DNA of 64,000 bases from Palsa-459 sp963841965 (GCA_963841965.1 CAWJES010000004.1:186001-250000), one strand, 5' to 3'. Shown: positions 17,932 to 27,201, counted from the stretch's first letter. The notes: generated by a model not told the origin, from the letters alone. Program-made: numbers and translations.

Positions 17932-18528
17932 TCAGCGGGCGCCGCTCGCCTGCTCGTTGTAGGACGCGAGCACCGGGCCGGTCGGTCCGAATGCGATCCT
18001 CGTCACCGACGCGTTGGCGAGCCGCATCCGCACCGAGGCGATCGGATCCACGCGCAGGGCCCACGCGACGGCGACCTTGACCGGGGTCATGTGGGTCACG
18101 ATCACGACGTCACCGTCCTCACGGCGGGCACCTTCCCCGGGCGACGAGAAGAGCTCCTCGAGCGCGCCCGAGACCCGATCGGCGACCATCCCGATCGACT
18201 CGCCGTTCGGCAGCACCGCAGCGGCGTCGGTCAGGTGCCGCTGCCAGACCGCGGGGTCCACGTCGGTGACGAGGGTCCCCTCGAGGTCACCGAAGTCCAG
18301 CTCGATGAACCGGGGGTCCACCACGGGATCGAGCCCGGTGCCGAGCAGCCCGGCGGTCTCCACCGCGCGGCGCAGCGGGCTCGTCCGCAGCGCCGCCACT
18401 GCGCCGAGCAGGGACGCCACCGATGCCGCCTGCGCGCGGCCGATCTCGTCGAGGGTGGGATCGAGCCGCCCGACGAAGCGGTGCTCCCTGTTCGCCGCCG
18501 TCCGACCGTGGCGGACGAGGATGAGCAT
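17932..18528 (-). CDS. Histidine phosphatase (phosphoglycerate mutase-like)
   Basis: The 198-residue protein begins MLILVRHGRTAANRE, the phospho-histidine RHG motif. The second catalytic His is in VIVTHMTPVK, and the ELDFGDLEG segment is typical of the branch. Members of this MSMEG/CobC-like group dephosphorylate small molecules, so mutase activity should not be assumed. The ATG at 18528 sits in TGATG, overlapping the stop of the zinc-ribbon gene, so the two are translationally coupled. An in-frame codon 8 residues earlier is less likely. It converges on the dehalogenase gene with only 10 nt between stops. Confidence 0.85.
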   Translation of the reverse strand: MLILVRHGRTAANREHRFVGRLDPTLDEIGRAQAASVASLLGAVAALRTSPLRRAVETAGLLGTGLDPVVDPRFIELDFGDLEGTLVTDVDPAVWQRHLTDAAAVLPNGESIGMVADRVSGALEELFSSPGEGARREDGDVVIVTHMTPVKVAVAWALRVDPIASVRMRLANASVTRIAFGPTGPVLASYNEQASGAR

Positions 18529-19232
18529 CAGCGCACCAGCAGGCGACCGCACTCATCGCACACCTCGACGAGGCCGTCCTCGCCGTGGAGCAGGTGATCG
18601 GCGATCGCCGCGGGCACGGTCACCCGGCACCCGCCGCACCGCCCGTCGACGAGGCGGGCGGCGCCGACCCCGCCCGTGTGGCGCGCAGCCTGCTCGTACC
18701 GTGCGAGCAATCCCGCGTCGAGTGCCGCGGTGAGTCCGGGTCGCTCACCTTCGAGTCGGGCCACCTCGGCCGTTGCCGCGGCACGCTCTTCGTCGACTCG
18801 TGACGCGGCGGCATCGCGCGCGGCCATCGCAGCCCGCGCCTGCTCGCGCAGCGCCGCGTCGGCGTCCTCGAGCGGCTCAAGCTGCTCCAGCACCTCGAGC
18901 TGCTCGTCCTCGAGGGCTGAAGCCCGTTCAGCGAGGTGGGTGCGCTCAGCCTCCATCGCGGTCAGCTCGCGGGCGGCCCCGGTCGCAGCGGTGAGCTTGG
19001 CTGCGATGACCGCCGACCTGTCCCGGGCGGCCGAGGCCTCCTGGTCGAGCGAGGCCGCGCGTTCGTCGAGGGGCACACGCAGGGAGTCCAGTTCGCGCTT
19101 CCGCGCTGCCAGCGCTGCAAGCGTCTCGGACGCCTCCTCGTAGGTCGATGCGAACGGGGGATGCAGCGCCTCGTGGCGCGCGCGAACGAGCGCCTCGTCG
19201 TGGTCTGCAAGGGCAAGGAGTGGCTCGTTCAT
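18528..19232 (-). CDS. C4-type zinc ribbon protein with long coiled coil
   Basis: The protein has about 234 residues. Residues 30-170 are a heptad-rich Ala/Glu coiled coil, and the C-terminus carries a CGGCRVTVP ... CDECGRLLVR zinc ribbon (the PF02591/CT398 family found next to RNase H-like or phosphatase genes in actinobacteria). The function is not settled; a nucleic-acid or protein scaffold is the common suggestion. ATG 19232 has CATCGT 7 nt upstream, a weak leaderless-type match. GTG 19241 is the alternative start, giving three more residues. It is coupled to the downstream phosphatase gene. Confidence 0.8.
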   Translation of the reverse strand: MNEPLLALADHDEALVRARHEALHPPFASTYEEASETLAALAARKRELDSLRVPLDERAASLDQEASAARDRSAVIAAKLTAATGAARELTAMEAERTHLAERASALEDEQLEVLEQLEPLEDADAALREQARAAMAARDAAASRVDEERAAATAEVARLEGERPGLTAALDAGLLARYEQAARHTGGVGAARLVDGRCGGCRVTVPAAIADHLLHGEDGLVEVCDECGRLLVR

Positions 19233-19241
19233 CGTCGCCAC

Positions 19242-19629
19242 GATGCCACAGGATCAAGGCCGAAGCCTGCGGATGCCCGAAACCAATTGAGATGCCGATG
19301 TTCGCGGCATGGGAGAACAGTTTCGCCGAGCGGGGGCTGGTCGGGCACGTCAGACGAGGGGTATCCAAGGTTGGCACACTGATGCCCGTCGCAAAGAGCG
19401 CCCAGTCAGTCGCACGAATCCGCAACCGCGACAGGTTGAGGTCCGCGCGGGCGACGACATCCCGAGCTGCCGTCTCGAATTTCACGAGCTCACGATTGCT
19501 CGCTGACCCGTGCAGGTACGGTGATCCGGAGCGTCACGCCCGCGACGATGGCAGAACGCGTACGATCCGGATCAACAACTTCTGGATTGACCTGCAGGCC
19601 GACCAGCCGTGCGTCAGGAATCGGGAGGC
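19242..19629 (+). other. Non-coding stretch with probable gene remnant
   Basis: No complete gene is supported. In the plus frame around 19345-19460 the translation includes GHVRR...GTLMPVAK and an Arg-rich tail, resembling GHVVRVLGTPVPVAKRAR at the C-terminus of the large glycine-rich protein just downstream. The upstream DNA may therefore hold the degraded 3' end of a former tandem copy. TACGAT at 19561-19566 could be a -10 box for the downstream gene, without a clear -35. A short inverted repeat, ATGCCG-N7-CGGCAT, lies near 19290-19310. Confidence 0.4.
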
Positions 19630-22600
19630 ATGCAAGTCACACGTGCAAACAGGGCCCGCCCGGGGACCGTGGGGCGCAACAGGATCCGGGTCATGACTGA
19701 AGCGGTGGCAGTCCTCGTCGCACTCGTGCTCCTCGCGTTCGGGCTCGACGTGCCTTCTGTCGCGAGCGCGTCCAGTGAAACGCCATCGAGCCCAACGAAA
19801 GTGACCGGATCGATCGGCAACACTGGGTGCAGCTACTCGATCACCGCCTCGTGGTCTGATCCCACCCCGGTTGCCGGGGACCTGAGCGGTTCGGTGCTTT
19901 GCGGATCAACGGCGTCGCTCTCCGTGACGGGATCGTGGGAGTCCGCCAACGCGACACTGAAGACCGTGGGAGGCACGCTTTACGGCCATACGGTCAGCCC
20001 CCAGACGGTGGACGCCGTGATATCGGACGACTACGACCCGACACTCGACCTTCCTGACTTCATATCCGAGTTCGCCGACGCCGCGCTCGTTCAGGCGCAG
20101 AGCACGATCTTCAAGAGCCCATGGACGTTCGGTCCCAGGTCTTTCGCGGGTGGCACATGCAGCTACACGCTCCAGGCGACCTGGTTGGGCGAGCCAACGA
20201 GCGGCACGCTGGCCGGGACGGTGGCATGCGGGACGGCGGCCTCGATCACGCTGACCGCCGACTGGGACGGCACGTCGAGCTTCGACGTGAGCGAGACCAA
20301 GGTGAGCTTCGGCAGCGTGACGGGGACGATCGCGGGTGTCGCCCTGCCGTCCGGCGCGATCACCCAATCGATCGATGTGCCCGTCGGGGGTGCGGATGAC
20401 CTCGAGGGACTCGTCGATGGATTCGCCCAACAGGTGCCCGAGGCACTCGGTGAGTGGTTGGTGAGCAATGGTCCGCAGAGCCTGCTCGACGCCTTCCCAA
20501 ACCCATCGCAGATCGCCGCCTCGGGAGACACAGTGGGCGGCATTCTGAAGAACCTCGACTCGTTGTGCCAGCAAACACTCAAGTACGAGGATCCGGTTCC
20601 GGACTGCCAGTTGCCCCTCATCAACGAGCCCGCTGGTGACACCGAGGACCCACCGTCGAATGCGACGCCCGGTCTCGACTCGATGGACGACTCCCAGGGC
20701 GGTGCCTGTCCCGAACTGGCGAACAACCCCCCTCCCAAGCTCTTCGTCGTCTGCGTGCCCGTCGGGCTCGCGGGTTCGTTCGACGCAGGGGACAAGAGCG
20801 TCATCGTGGTCCCCGGCGGGGCGATCCTGGCGGCCCCCGTTGGTGCGAGTCTCGGATCGGCAACCACGCCGACGATCACGACCAAGGGATCCATATTGGT
20901 TCTTGGAGGTGCGATCGAGGGGGTGAACCTCTCCATGACCGCGGCAAAGGACGTCGAGTTCGCGGGTGCCGATGTGTCGATGCTGGGCTCGCTCTCGATC
21001 AGTGCCGGTGGCGCGCTCTCGATCGGCGAGGTTGGAACGAAGGACGCGCTCGGTTTCGTGCCTTCGCTGCTCAACGACAAGGTCGACACCCAGACCGGCG
21101 ACACCGGAACGGGGGCAAACGGAATCGCGGGCCTCTTCGCGACCGCGCTTCCCGCAACCACGACGCTCCCCGCGCAGCTGTGGGCCTCGAGGATCACCGT
21201 CAAGGCGGGAGCGATGACCGTCAGCTCCGGCGGGTCGATCTCGGCGGACGGGCTCGGTCAGGCAGGGGCTGCGTTCTACGGCCATGCGATCTATACGAGT
21301 GGGCCGTACACCGGTGCAGTCGCCGGTGGCGGCGGTGCCTACGCGAACTACGGCGGCAGCCACATCGGCTACGGCGGATGGCCGGTTGACGCCCCGATCT
21401 GGACCGACAAGACGTATGGTCCCGGCCCGCGAGGGCCCACGTTCGACAGCCCCTATCAGCCACACGAGCCGGGCGGCGGCGGCGGCGGCGGTTACGACTT
21501 CAGCGAAGGCTTCCCGGGAGGCGGTGTCATCACGATCAACTCCAGCTCGCTCGACCTCGCAGGCCAGCTCCTCGCCGATGGCGACAGCGACACGCAGGAG
21601 CACTGCGGCGGCGACGGGGCAGGCGGAGCGATCAATATCACCACCGGTACGTTCAGCGGGCACGGGACGGTGCACGCGAACGGGGGTGGTTCGCCCGAGG
21701 ACTCCTGCGAGTTCGGCGGTTTCGGCGGTGGCGGCGCGCTCGCCATTCATTACACATCGGACACCTTCACGGGCTCCGAGCATGCCCACGGCGGCCTGCT
21801 GCCCGTGACCAAGGAGCCCGGGCTCAGCAAGGACTTCGGCGGTGCCGGCACGGTCTTCCTCCAGGACACGACCGTGGCCAAGCCCGCGAAACCGGCAACG
21901 GAGACATCGGGCGGCACGCTCATCATCGATGGCGACCAGCAGGACAGCTACCGCCCGACGAGCGAGTCAACTGATGTGTGGCCGACCGAGGACGGGACCC
22001 CGCTCCCTGACGGCTGGTCAAACAAGAGCGTGGAGCTCGAGATCACTGGCGACGCGCACGTCTACGCGACGAACCCGACGTTCGGCAAGATCGTCATCGC
22101 CTCGGACGGGGTCCTGAGCGCCGCGCCGCTGGCAAAGCGGCTCGTCGTGAGCGCCGAGGCCATCACGATCGAGAAGTCCGGCCGCATCGACATGAGCGGC
22201 CATGGGTACGCCGGCGGCACCGACGCAGATGGCGCATTCGGCATTGCGACGAGTCCACCGGGGACCACTCCGGCAGAGGCGAACCACGGCGGGTCGCACG
22301 GCGGCGCCGGAGGCACGGATATCGCGAGGCCCAAGGGCAACGCGGGAAGCACCTACGACAACCCCATGGACCCCGTCCTTCCGGGCGGCGGAGGCGGCGG
22401 CGGTTACGGGGACGACGACAATCGCGGATCGTACGGAGGCGGTGTGCTCCAGATCATTGCGCAGCAACTGACGAACGACGGCGTGATCTCGGCTGATGGG
22501 CAGGATGAGGACGGTCCAACGATTGCATTCCCGGTGCTGGGCCAGACCGAGGGCGCGAGCGCGGGGGCAGGCGGCTCCGTGCAGGTGCACGTCCAGACGC

Positions 22601-22947
22601 TCATCGGCAATGGGCCGATCGAGGCAGACGGCGGCAGTCTCAACTTGCCTCCGAGCGCGGGCATCGGTCAGCCCGATGCAGGGGGATTCTCCCAGCAGGA
22701 CGGGTCGAACGGAGCCGGAGGTGGTGGTGACGTGCTCTTGGTCGCATCGGCGTCTCGCTCGTTCACAGGGCCCGTGACTGCGGCTGGTGGAGTCAATGTG
22801 ACCAACAGGACGTCAGGCGGGCACGCTGGTCACGTGGTCCGGGTGCTGGGCACTCCCGTGCCGGTCGCAAAGCGCGCACGTGTTCGGACGGTTTCGCGTC
22901 ACCGCAGCGGAACGCGAGGTCCACGATCAGCGGCAGTGAGGAACTGA
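19630..22947 (+). CDS. Large secreted glycine-rich repeat protein
   Basis: This 1105-residue protein is of unknown function. A basic N-terminus and hydrophobic segment (about residues 22-42, VAVLVALVLLAFGLDVPSVASA) form a signal peptide; ATG 19693 is an alternative start. Residues about 55-150 and 175-270 are two related beta-rich units, each with a CSY...C pair (GCSYSITASW and TCSYTLQATW). Residues about 395-640 and 820-1070 are two long beta-helix-like halves, each ending in PGGGGGGGY followed by GGGV. There is no LPxTG motif or C-terminal membrane anchor. The tail is strongly basic (AKRARVRTVSRHRSGTRG), which may bind wall polymers or DNA. A surface or matrix protein is likely; similarity to characterised adhesins cannot be shown here. 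Confidence 0.75.
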   Translation: MQVTRANRARPGTVGRNRIRVMTEAVAVLVALVLLAFGLDVPSVASASSETPSSPTKVTGSIGNTGCSYSITASWSDPTPVAGDLSGSVLCGSTASLSVTGSWESANATLKTVGGTLYGHTVSPQTVDAVISDDYDPTLDLPDFISEFADAALVQAQSTIFKSPWTFGPRSFAGGTCSYTLQATWLGEPTSGTLAGTVACGTAASITLTADWDGTSSFDVSETKVSFGSVTGTIAGVALPSGAITQSIDVPVGGADDLEGLVDGFAQQVPEALGEWLVSNGPQSLLDAFPNPSQIAASGDTVGGILKNLDSLCQQTLKYEDPVPDCQLPLINEPAGDTEDPPSNATPGLDSMDDSQGGACPELANNPPPKLFVVCVPVGLAGSFDAGDKSVIVVPGGAILAAPVGASLGSATTPTITTKGSILVLGGAIEGVNLSMTAAKDVEFAGADVSMLGSLSISAGGALSIGEVGTKDALGFVPSLLNDKVDTQTGDTGTGANGIAGLFATALPATTTLPAQLWASRITVKAGAMTVSSGGSISADGLGQAGAAFYGHAIYTSGPYTGAVAGGGGAYANYGGSHIGYGGWPVDAPIWTDKTYGPGPRGPTFDSPYQPHEPGGGGGGGYDFSEGFPGGGVITINSSSLDLAGQLLADGDSDTQEHCGGDGAGGAINITTGTFSGHGTVHANGGGSPEDSCEFGGFGGGGALAIHYTSDTFTGSEHAHGGLLPVTKEPGLSKDFGGAGTVFLQDTTVAKPAKPATETSGGTLIIDGDQQDSYRPTSESTDVWPTEDGTPLPDGWSNKSVELEITGDAHVYATNPTFGKIVIASDGVLSAAPLAKRLVVSAEAITIEKSGRIDMSGHGYAGGTDADGAFGIATSPPGTTPAEANHGGSHGGAGGTDIARPKGNAGSTYDNPMDPVLPGGGGGGGYGDDDNRGSYGGGVLQIIAQQLTNDGVISADGQDEDGPTIAFPVLGQTEGASAGAGGSVQVHVQTLIGNGPIEADGGSLNLPPSAGIGQPDAGGFSQQDGSNGAGGGGDVLLVASASRSFTGPVTAAGGVNVTNRTSGGHAGHVVRVLGTPVPVAKRARVRTVSRHRSGTRGPRSAAVRN

Positions 22948-22990
22948 TCGGGCTCCTGAGACCTGTGCAGCCCCGGCACCTTCGGAATGC

Positions 22991-23560
22991 TCAACGCTGC
23001 CACGCCGTCACTGGATCGAGATTGAGGCGGGCGGCCTCCCGGAACGCTTTGCCCAAGCCATCGCGAAGCCCGGGCTCGCAGCGCTCCAGTGCCGCGTCGG
23101 GGAGGAACCAGTCGATCTCGCTGCTCTCCCCGTCACCGGGCGAGAAGCCGACCGGCTCGGCGACAAGCAGCCATCGGCAGTCATGATGCAGGTGGCCCCG
23201 CGGCCCGTCGTGGGTGTTGACGTGGATGAGGAGCGGCGGGGCGAGGTGGCGGGCGGCGATGCCGGCCTCCTCCTCGGTTTCGCGGAGCGCGGCCTGCGCC
23301 GGGTCCTCACCGGGGTCGACGTGGCCCCCCGGCTGCACCCAGATCCCCAGGTGCTTGTGGCGGTGCAGCACGATGCCCCGAGACGACAGGACGAAGGACG
23401 ACGCGGTGACGTGCTCGGACTGGGCGGACTCGTCGAACGGACGGGCGAGCCTTTCCAGCGCGCCGATCGTCGCTGCGAGGTCGGCCGCCTCGCGCTCGCC
23501 GTCCGGCTCGACGAGACGGAGCTCGGCGATGAGCGCCGCTGCGCGCGGATCCTCGGTCAC
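22991..23560 (-). CDS. Nudix hydrolase
   Basis: The protein has 189 residues. The Nudix box is clear: GGHVDPGEDPAQAALRETEEEAGI. A HxH-type segment, HVNTHDGPRGHLHHDCRWL, follows. The family cleaves nucleoside diphosphate-X substrates; the substrate is not predictable. The long open frame upstream is antisense to the flavoprotein gene's neighbourhood and is ignored. GTG 23560 overlaps the upstream stop as GTGA, so this is the third gene of a coupled PhzF-flavoprotein-Nudix operon. It converges on the glycine-rich gene. Confidence 0.85.
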   Translation of the reverse strand: MTEDPRAAALIAELRLVEPDGEREAADLAATIGALERLARPFDESAQSEHVTASSFVLSSRGIVLHRHKHLGIWVQPGGHVDPGEDPAQAALRETEEEAGIAARHLAPPLLIHVNTHDGPRGHLHHDCRWLLVAEPVGFSPGDGESSEIDWFLPDAALERCEPGLRDGLGKAFREAARLNLDPVTAWQR

Positions 23561-24219
23561 GAGGCGGTGATCGCCCGCACGCTCGGGGGGACCGAGATGG
23601 CGCCCGTCGCCATCGCGCCGTCGGTTGCGGGGACCGGAGCGAGGTACGTGGTGGCCGCGGGGACGTCGCCGGCCCACACAGCGGAGGCCTTGTCCTCGGG
23701 CTCGTCGTCCGTCGGGCCGGCGGACACCTTCGCACTGGCCTCGACAATGGAGATCGCGACGACGGTCGTGAGCGCGAGCTCGCGGTCGTTTGGCCTGCGC
23801 ACCTCGGCGGTCCGTCCAGGAAGCACGGCATCGGTGAGCACGTCCAGCGCGTGCAGCCGCTCCACGGGGTCCTCCACGAGCGTCGCGGGCCCGAAGACGA
23901 CGGCGCTGCGATAGGTGACCGAGCTCTCGAAGGCGGTCCGCGCGACGCGCAGTCCCTCGAAGGTCGTGAAGGCCGCGCACACCCGCGGCGCAGTCGTCAT
24001 CGCGCGGAGCAGGGCATTCGACCGACTGCCATGCAGGTAGACGACACTCCCCTCTCGGGCGTGCAGGAACGGCAGCACGACAACCTCGGCGTCGCCGCCG
24101 AGGCTGACGCCCACGTGGCAGAACGACACGGCGTCGATGATGGCGTGCACGGTCTCGGTGTCGTAGCGCGCCTTCTCGGGAGCCCGCCTGACCCTCGTGC
24201 GGTCGGTCGGGCCGGTCAC
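23557..24219 (-). CDS. Pyridoxamine 5'-phosphate oxidase-like flavin-binding protein
   Basis: The 220-residue split-barrel protein (Pyridox_ox_2/NimA-like) contains VSFCHVGVSLGGDAEVVVLPFLHAREGSVVYLHGSRSNALLRAM and a later YRSAVVFGPATLVED strand. This is the usual flavin or F420-binding barrel. It lacks features needed to claim PNPx oxidase activity. The GTG start (24219) overlaps the PhzF stop by GTGA, and its own stop overlaps the Nudix start in the same way. Three small-molecule enzymes under tight coupling suggest a housekeeping or detoxification role, but no pathway can be named. Confidence 0.8.
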   Translation of the reverse strand: MTGPTDRTRVRRAPEKARYDTETVHAIIDAVSFCHVGVSLGGDAEVVVLPFLHAREGSVVYLHGSRSNALLRAMTTAPRVCAAFTTFEGLRVARTAFESSVTYRSAVVFGPATLVEDPVERLHALDVLTDAVLPGRTAEVRRPNDRELALTTVVAISIVEASAKVSAGPTDDEPEDKASAVWAGDVPAATTYLAPVPATDGAMATGAISVPPSVRAITAS

Positions 24220-25019
24220 GCCCAGAGGTCCCCCGACATGAACGTGCGCGCCCGACCGATCACCTCGACGTGGTCCTCGAAAAGCGCCGCCGCCATCACA
24301 CCGCCACGCCTCGAGACCTGTCGGACGAGCAGCTGGTCCTCGCCCGTGCGCGCCTTCCAGATCGGCGCGAGCGCGCACAGCGCCGAACCGGTGACCGGGT
24401 CCTCGCGGACGCCGAGTCGCGGCGCGAACACCCTGATCGTGACGTCAGCGTCGATGCCCCCCTCGCACACCGCGACGATGAGCGACGCGGGGACCAGAAA
24501 CATCTCGACGGCATCGGGGTCGATGCCGCACAGTGCGTCGTACGAGTCGACGAGCGCGACCAGTGCGCCCGCCTCGGTCGTCCACGCGTGGTGCAGGGCG
24601 CCGAGGGCGCCGCCCACCGTGTCGAGCGGGACGTCGGCGATCTCGTGACGAGGCAGCTCGATCGTGAGCTGCCGCGGCGAGATCCGCCCGACGATCGGGC
24701 CGGAGCGGGTGGTGAAGACCTGCTCGGGACCCGAGACCCCGAGGTCGGTGGCGAGCACGTGGAGGGCCGCGAGCGTCGCGTGGCCGAACAGGTCGACTTC
24801 GACCGTCGGTGTGAAGCAGCGCAGGTCCCAGCCGTCGCGGGTCCGTCGCAGGAACGCGGTCTCCGAGACGCCGAGCTCGGCGGCGATCTGCTGGCAGTGC
24901 GCGGTGGCGAGATCGCTCTCAAGAAGGACCACGACCGCAGGGTTCCCGCGGGCTCCCTCGCCGATGAAGGCGTCCACCCACCACATGCGCCTGCCGAAGT
25001 CGGTCGAGATCTCGGACAT
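24216..25019 (-). CDS. PhzF-family epimerase/isomerase
   Basis: The protein has 267 residues. It has the N-terminal PhzF signature (VDAFIGEGARGNPAVVVLL), the catalytic Glu in SETAFL and the C-terminal half with EDPVTGSALCALAP. The family catalyses proton shifts on small ring or amino-acid-like substrates. Without phenazine genes nearby it is not phenazine PhzF. ATG 25019 is preceded by CAGGCT at 6 nt, a one-base-off leaderless box. It heads the three-gene operon and is divergent from the EEP nuclease. Confidence 0.85.
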   Translation of the reverse strand: MSEISTDFGRRMWWVDAFIGEGARGNPAVVVLLESDLATAHCQQIAAELGVSETAFLRRTRDGWDLRCFTPTVEVDLFGHATLAALHVLATDLGVSGPEQVFTTRSGPIVGRISPRQLTIELPRHEIADVPLDTVGGALGALHHAWTTEAGALVALVDSYDALCGIDPDAVEMFLVPASLIVAVCEGGIDADVTIRVFAPRLGVREDPVTGSALCALAPIWKARTGEDQLLVRQVSRRGGVMAAALFEDHVEVIGRARTFMSGDLWA

Positions 25020-25055
25020 GACACGAGCCTGCCACAGCCCACCTCGGGGTCGGCG

Positions 25056-25061
25056 TAGGGT
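25056..25061 (+). promoter_or_regulatory. Leaderless -10 box for the EEP-family gene
   Basis: TAGGGT lies 6 nt before the GTG at 25068. It supports the GTG as both transcription and translation start. Confidence 0.5.
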
Positions 25062-25067
25062 GCGGCG

Positions 25068-25883
25068 GTGCCCGTCCGCGTCGCGACCTTCAACGTGCAC
25101 GCTGGCGTCGACGGCTGGGGACGCGAGACCCCGGTGGTCGAGGCGGCAACGTCGCTCGCGACCGACGTCCTGTTCCTCCAGGAGGCCTGGCGCAGCGACA
25201 CCGTCGACCTCGCCGCTGCGATCGCCGATGCGACGCGCGGCACCGTCCACGCCGTCGCGCTCGCCACAGGCCAGCGCGCGACCGGAGGCACTGGGTCGGC
25301 CGCATGGGGCCCGCGATTCGGCGTGCTCCGCGCGGATCGGGGACTGTTCTTGGACTCGACGCGGCCGCTCGACAGTCGCCGCGCCGCCGTTCGGGCAGCA
25401 GCCCCGGGACTCGAGCCCGGCGAGTGGTGCATCGCGATCGTGACCTCGCTGCCCGTGCTCGCCTCGGATGTCGTGGAGCTCCGCCACCTCGCGAAGGACC
25501 GTGCGCGCAGGGCGCTGCTGATGGTGACCGTCGAGCACGAGACCGGCCCGCTCCGGCTCTTCGCCCTGCACGGCGCGCACCTCGGCCACGGCTCGATCGG
25601 CCAGTACCGCGAGCTCGCACGCGACCTCGGGGTCCTGTGCGCGGACGGGACACCGGCGATCCTCGGAGGCGACTTCAACTGCTGGGGACCGCCGCTGCGG
25701 GCGCTCCTGGGCGGGTGGCAGCAGGCGGGCCGGGGCCGCACGTGGCCCTCATGGCGGCCCCACAGCCAGATCGACCACCTCTTCGTCCACGGGCCCGTCT
25801 CGGTCGTCGGCGCCACGGTCGAGGACGTCCGGGCGAGCGACCATCGTCCCGTGACGGCGACCCTGGCGATCAGGGGCTCGTGA
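25068..25883 (+). CDS. Endonuclease/exonuclease/phosphatase-family protein
   Basis: The 271-residue EEP-fold protein begins VRVATFNVHAGVDGWG, with the metal Glu in LFLQEAW. It continues to the active-site GGDFNCWGPP, and ends with SQIDHLFV and ASDHRPV. The whole set of catalytic residues (N, E, D, N, D, H) is present. Substrates in this family range from DNA to phosphoesters and lipids. It has no signal peptide and stands as a single gene. The start is fixed by the leaderless promoter spacing. Confidence 0.82.
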   Translation: MPVRVATFNVHAGVDGWGRETPVVEAATSLATDVLFLQEAWRSDTVDLAAAIADATRGTVHAVALATGQRATGGTGSAAWGPRFGVLRADRGLFLDSTRPLDSRRAAVRAAAPGLEPGEWCIAIVTSLPVLASDVVELRHLAKDRARRALLMVTVEHETGPLRLFALHGAHLGHGSIGQYRELARDLGVLCADGTPAILGGDFNCWGPPLRALLGGWQQAGRGRTWPSWRPHSQIDHLFVHGPVSVVGATVEDVRASDHRPVTATLAIRGS

Positions 25884-25913
25884 ACCGTCGGCTGGCCGTC
25901 GCCGACCTGACGG

Positions 25914-27134
25914 CTACGTGAGCGCAAGTCCCCTGGTCTCTGGAAGCCTCCGCAGGAAGAACAGCACGGGCAGGCCCGGCAGGAACGCGGCGACCGCCGC
26001 CCAGGCGAGGGTCCCGGTCGCATCGGCGACCGCGCCGAAGATCGCGAGACCAACGAGCGCGCCCAAGACGCCCGCGACCCCGACCCACCCCGCAGCGCTC
26101 GCCCGCACCTCGCCGGGGAAGGACTCGGTCGTGAGCGCAGCTCCCGCCGGTGCGAGGACCGCCGCGGCGAGCACGCCCACCATGTAGCCGATCACGAACG
26201 CCGGGCGGCCTCCGGAATACGCCAGCAGGCTGGTGCCCGCGGTCGCGAGCACGCCGATCACGACCGTGGGGCGCCGGCCCCGTCGGTCCGCGAGCCGCCG
26301 GCCGATCAGCAGCCCGATGACACCGGTCACCGCAGAGAGGGTGACCACGAGCGCCACGACCTGCGGCCTGAACTTCAAGATGTTCTCCCCGTAGACGAAC
26401 GCGAACCCGTTGGCCGGCCCGCTCACGGCGCCCACGGCCGCGGTGACGCCCATCACGATCGCGAGGCGTCCGCGCAACGCCACCGGGATGGCACCGAGGT
26501 GCGCGATGTGCGATGCCTCGTGGACGGGACCTCGGCTCTCGGGGATCCGCGGGACGAGGACGATCATGAGAAGCGCCGGCGCGAGCGCGCAGGCGAAGAG
26601 GATGCGGAATCCGTCGGGCCCGTGGAAGATGCCGTGGAGGATCGCCGAGCACCCGGCACCCACCGCAGCGCCCGCCGCGACGATCGTCAGCGCCGTCACG
26701 CGCAGGCGCGAACTCGTCAGCTCGGCGGTCATGACCTGGGCGAGCGAGCCGGCGGCCGTCAGGGCCGGTCGCGCCAGCGCGAAGAGCGCCACGAACCACC
26801 AGAATCCCGGGCTCAGCGCCGCCGAAGCAGTCACTAGCAACCCGGAGACCCCGCACACGAAGAGCATGCGGTGCCTGCCGACGCGGTCAGCCAGCGCCGA
26901 CAGCGGCAGCGCGAGCAGCGAGGCGGCGCGCAGCACGCCGAGGCCGATCGCGATCGTGCCGCCCGAGAGGCCGGCCTGGGCGGTGAAGGTCTGCTGGTCC
27001 GTCACCGTGCCGAACGCCTTGGCGACCTGGCCCAGCGCCGAGGTCGCACCGAACTGCCCGAATCCCGCCGCCAGGGCGACGAGCCCGAGCGTCAGGATGA
27101 GCCGCCTCGTCGACAAGGCGGCCGGGGTCTGCAC
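25914..27134 (-). CDS. Major facilitator superfamily transporter
   Basis: The 406-residue protein has twelve predicted membrane segments, a DRVGRHR loop between helices 2 and 3 (ALADRVGRHRMLF) and a second-half equivalent (GRRLADRRGRRPTV). These are standard MFS signatures. The substrate is unknown. GTG 27134 (VQTPAALSTRR) gives a normal cytoplasmic N-terminus. The open frame continues upstream but runs antisense through the divergent aminotransferase gene, so the longer start is rejected. Confidence 0.85.
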   Translation of the reverse strand: MQTPAALSTRRLILTLGLVALAAGFGQFGATSALGQVAKAFGTVTDQQTFTAQAGLSGGTIAIGLGVLRAASLLALPLSALADRVGRHRMLFVCGVSGLLVTASAALSPGFWWFVALFALARPALTAAGSLAQVMTAELTSSRLRVTALTIVAAGAAVGAGCSAILHGIFHGPDGFRILFACALAPALLMIVLVPRIPESRGPVHEASHIAHLGAIPVALRGRLAIVMGVTAAVGAVSGPANGFAFVYGENILKFRPQVVALVVTLSAVTGVIGLLIGRRLADRRGRRPTVVIGVLATAGTSLLAYSGGRPAFVIGYMVGVLAAAVLAPAGAALTTESFPGEVRASAAGWVGVAGVLGALVGLAIFGAVADATGTLAWAAVAAFLPGLPVLFFLRRLPETRGLALT

Positions 27135-27175
27135 TCCCTGATCGTCGCAGGTCCGACCACGTCGCGTGGCGCCGG

Positions 27176-27197
27176 TAGGGTTGCCACGCCAAGGAGG
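27176..27197 (+). promoter_or_regulatory. -10 box and strong ribosome site before the aminotransferase
   Basis: TAGGGT (27176-27181) is followed by AAGGAGG (27191-27197), 4 nt before GTG 27202. This is one of the few genes here with a clear leader and Shine-Dalgarno sequence, in contrast to the leaderless neighbours. Confidence 0.55.
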
Positions 27198-27201
27198 TCG
27201 C

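Noticed and set aside
18946..19485. 179-codon minus-strand frame upstream of the zinc-ribbon gene
   Set aside because: Another phase over the zinc-ribbon gene and non-coding DNA, without motif or promoter.
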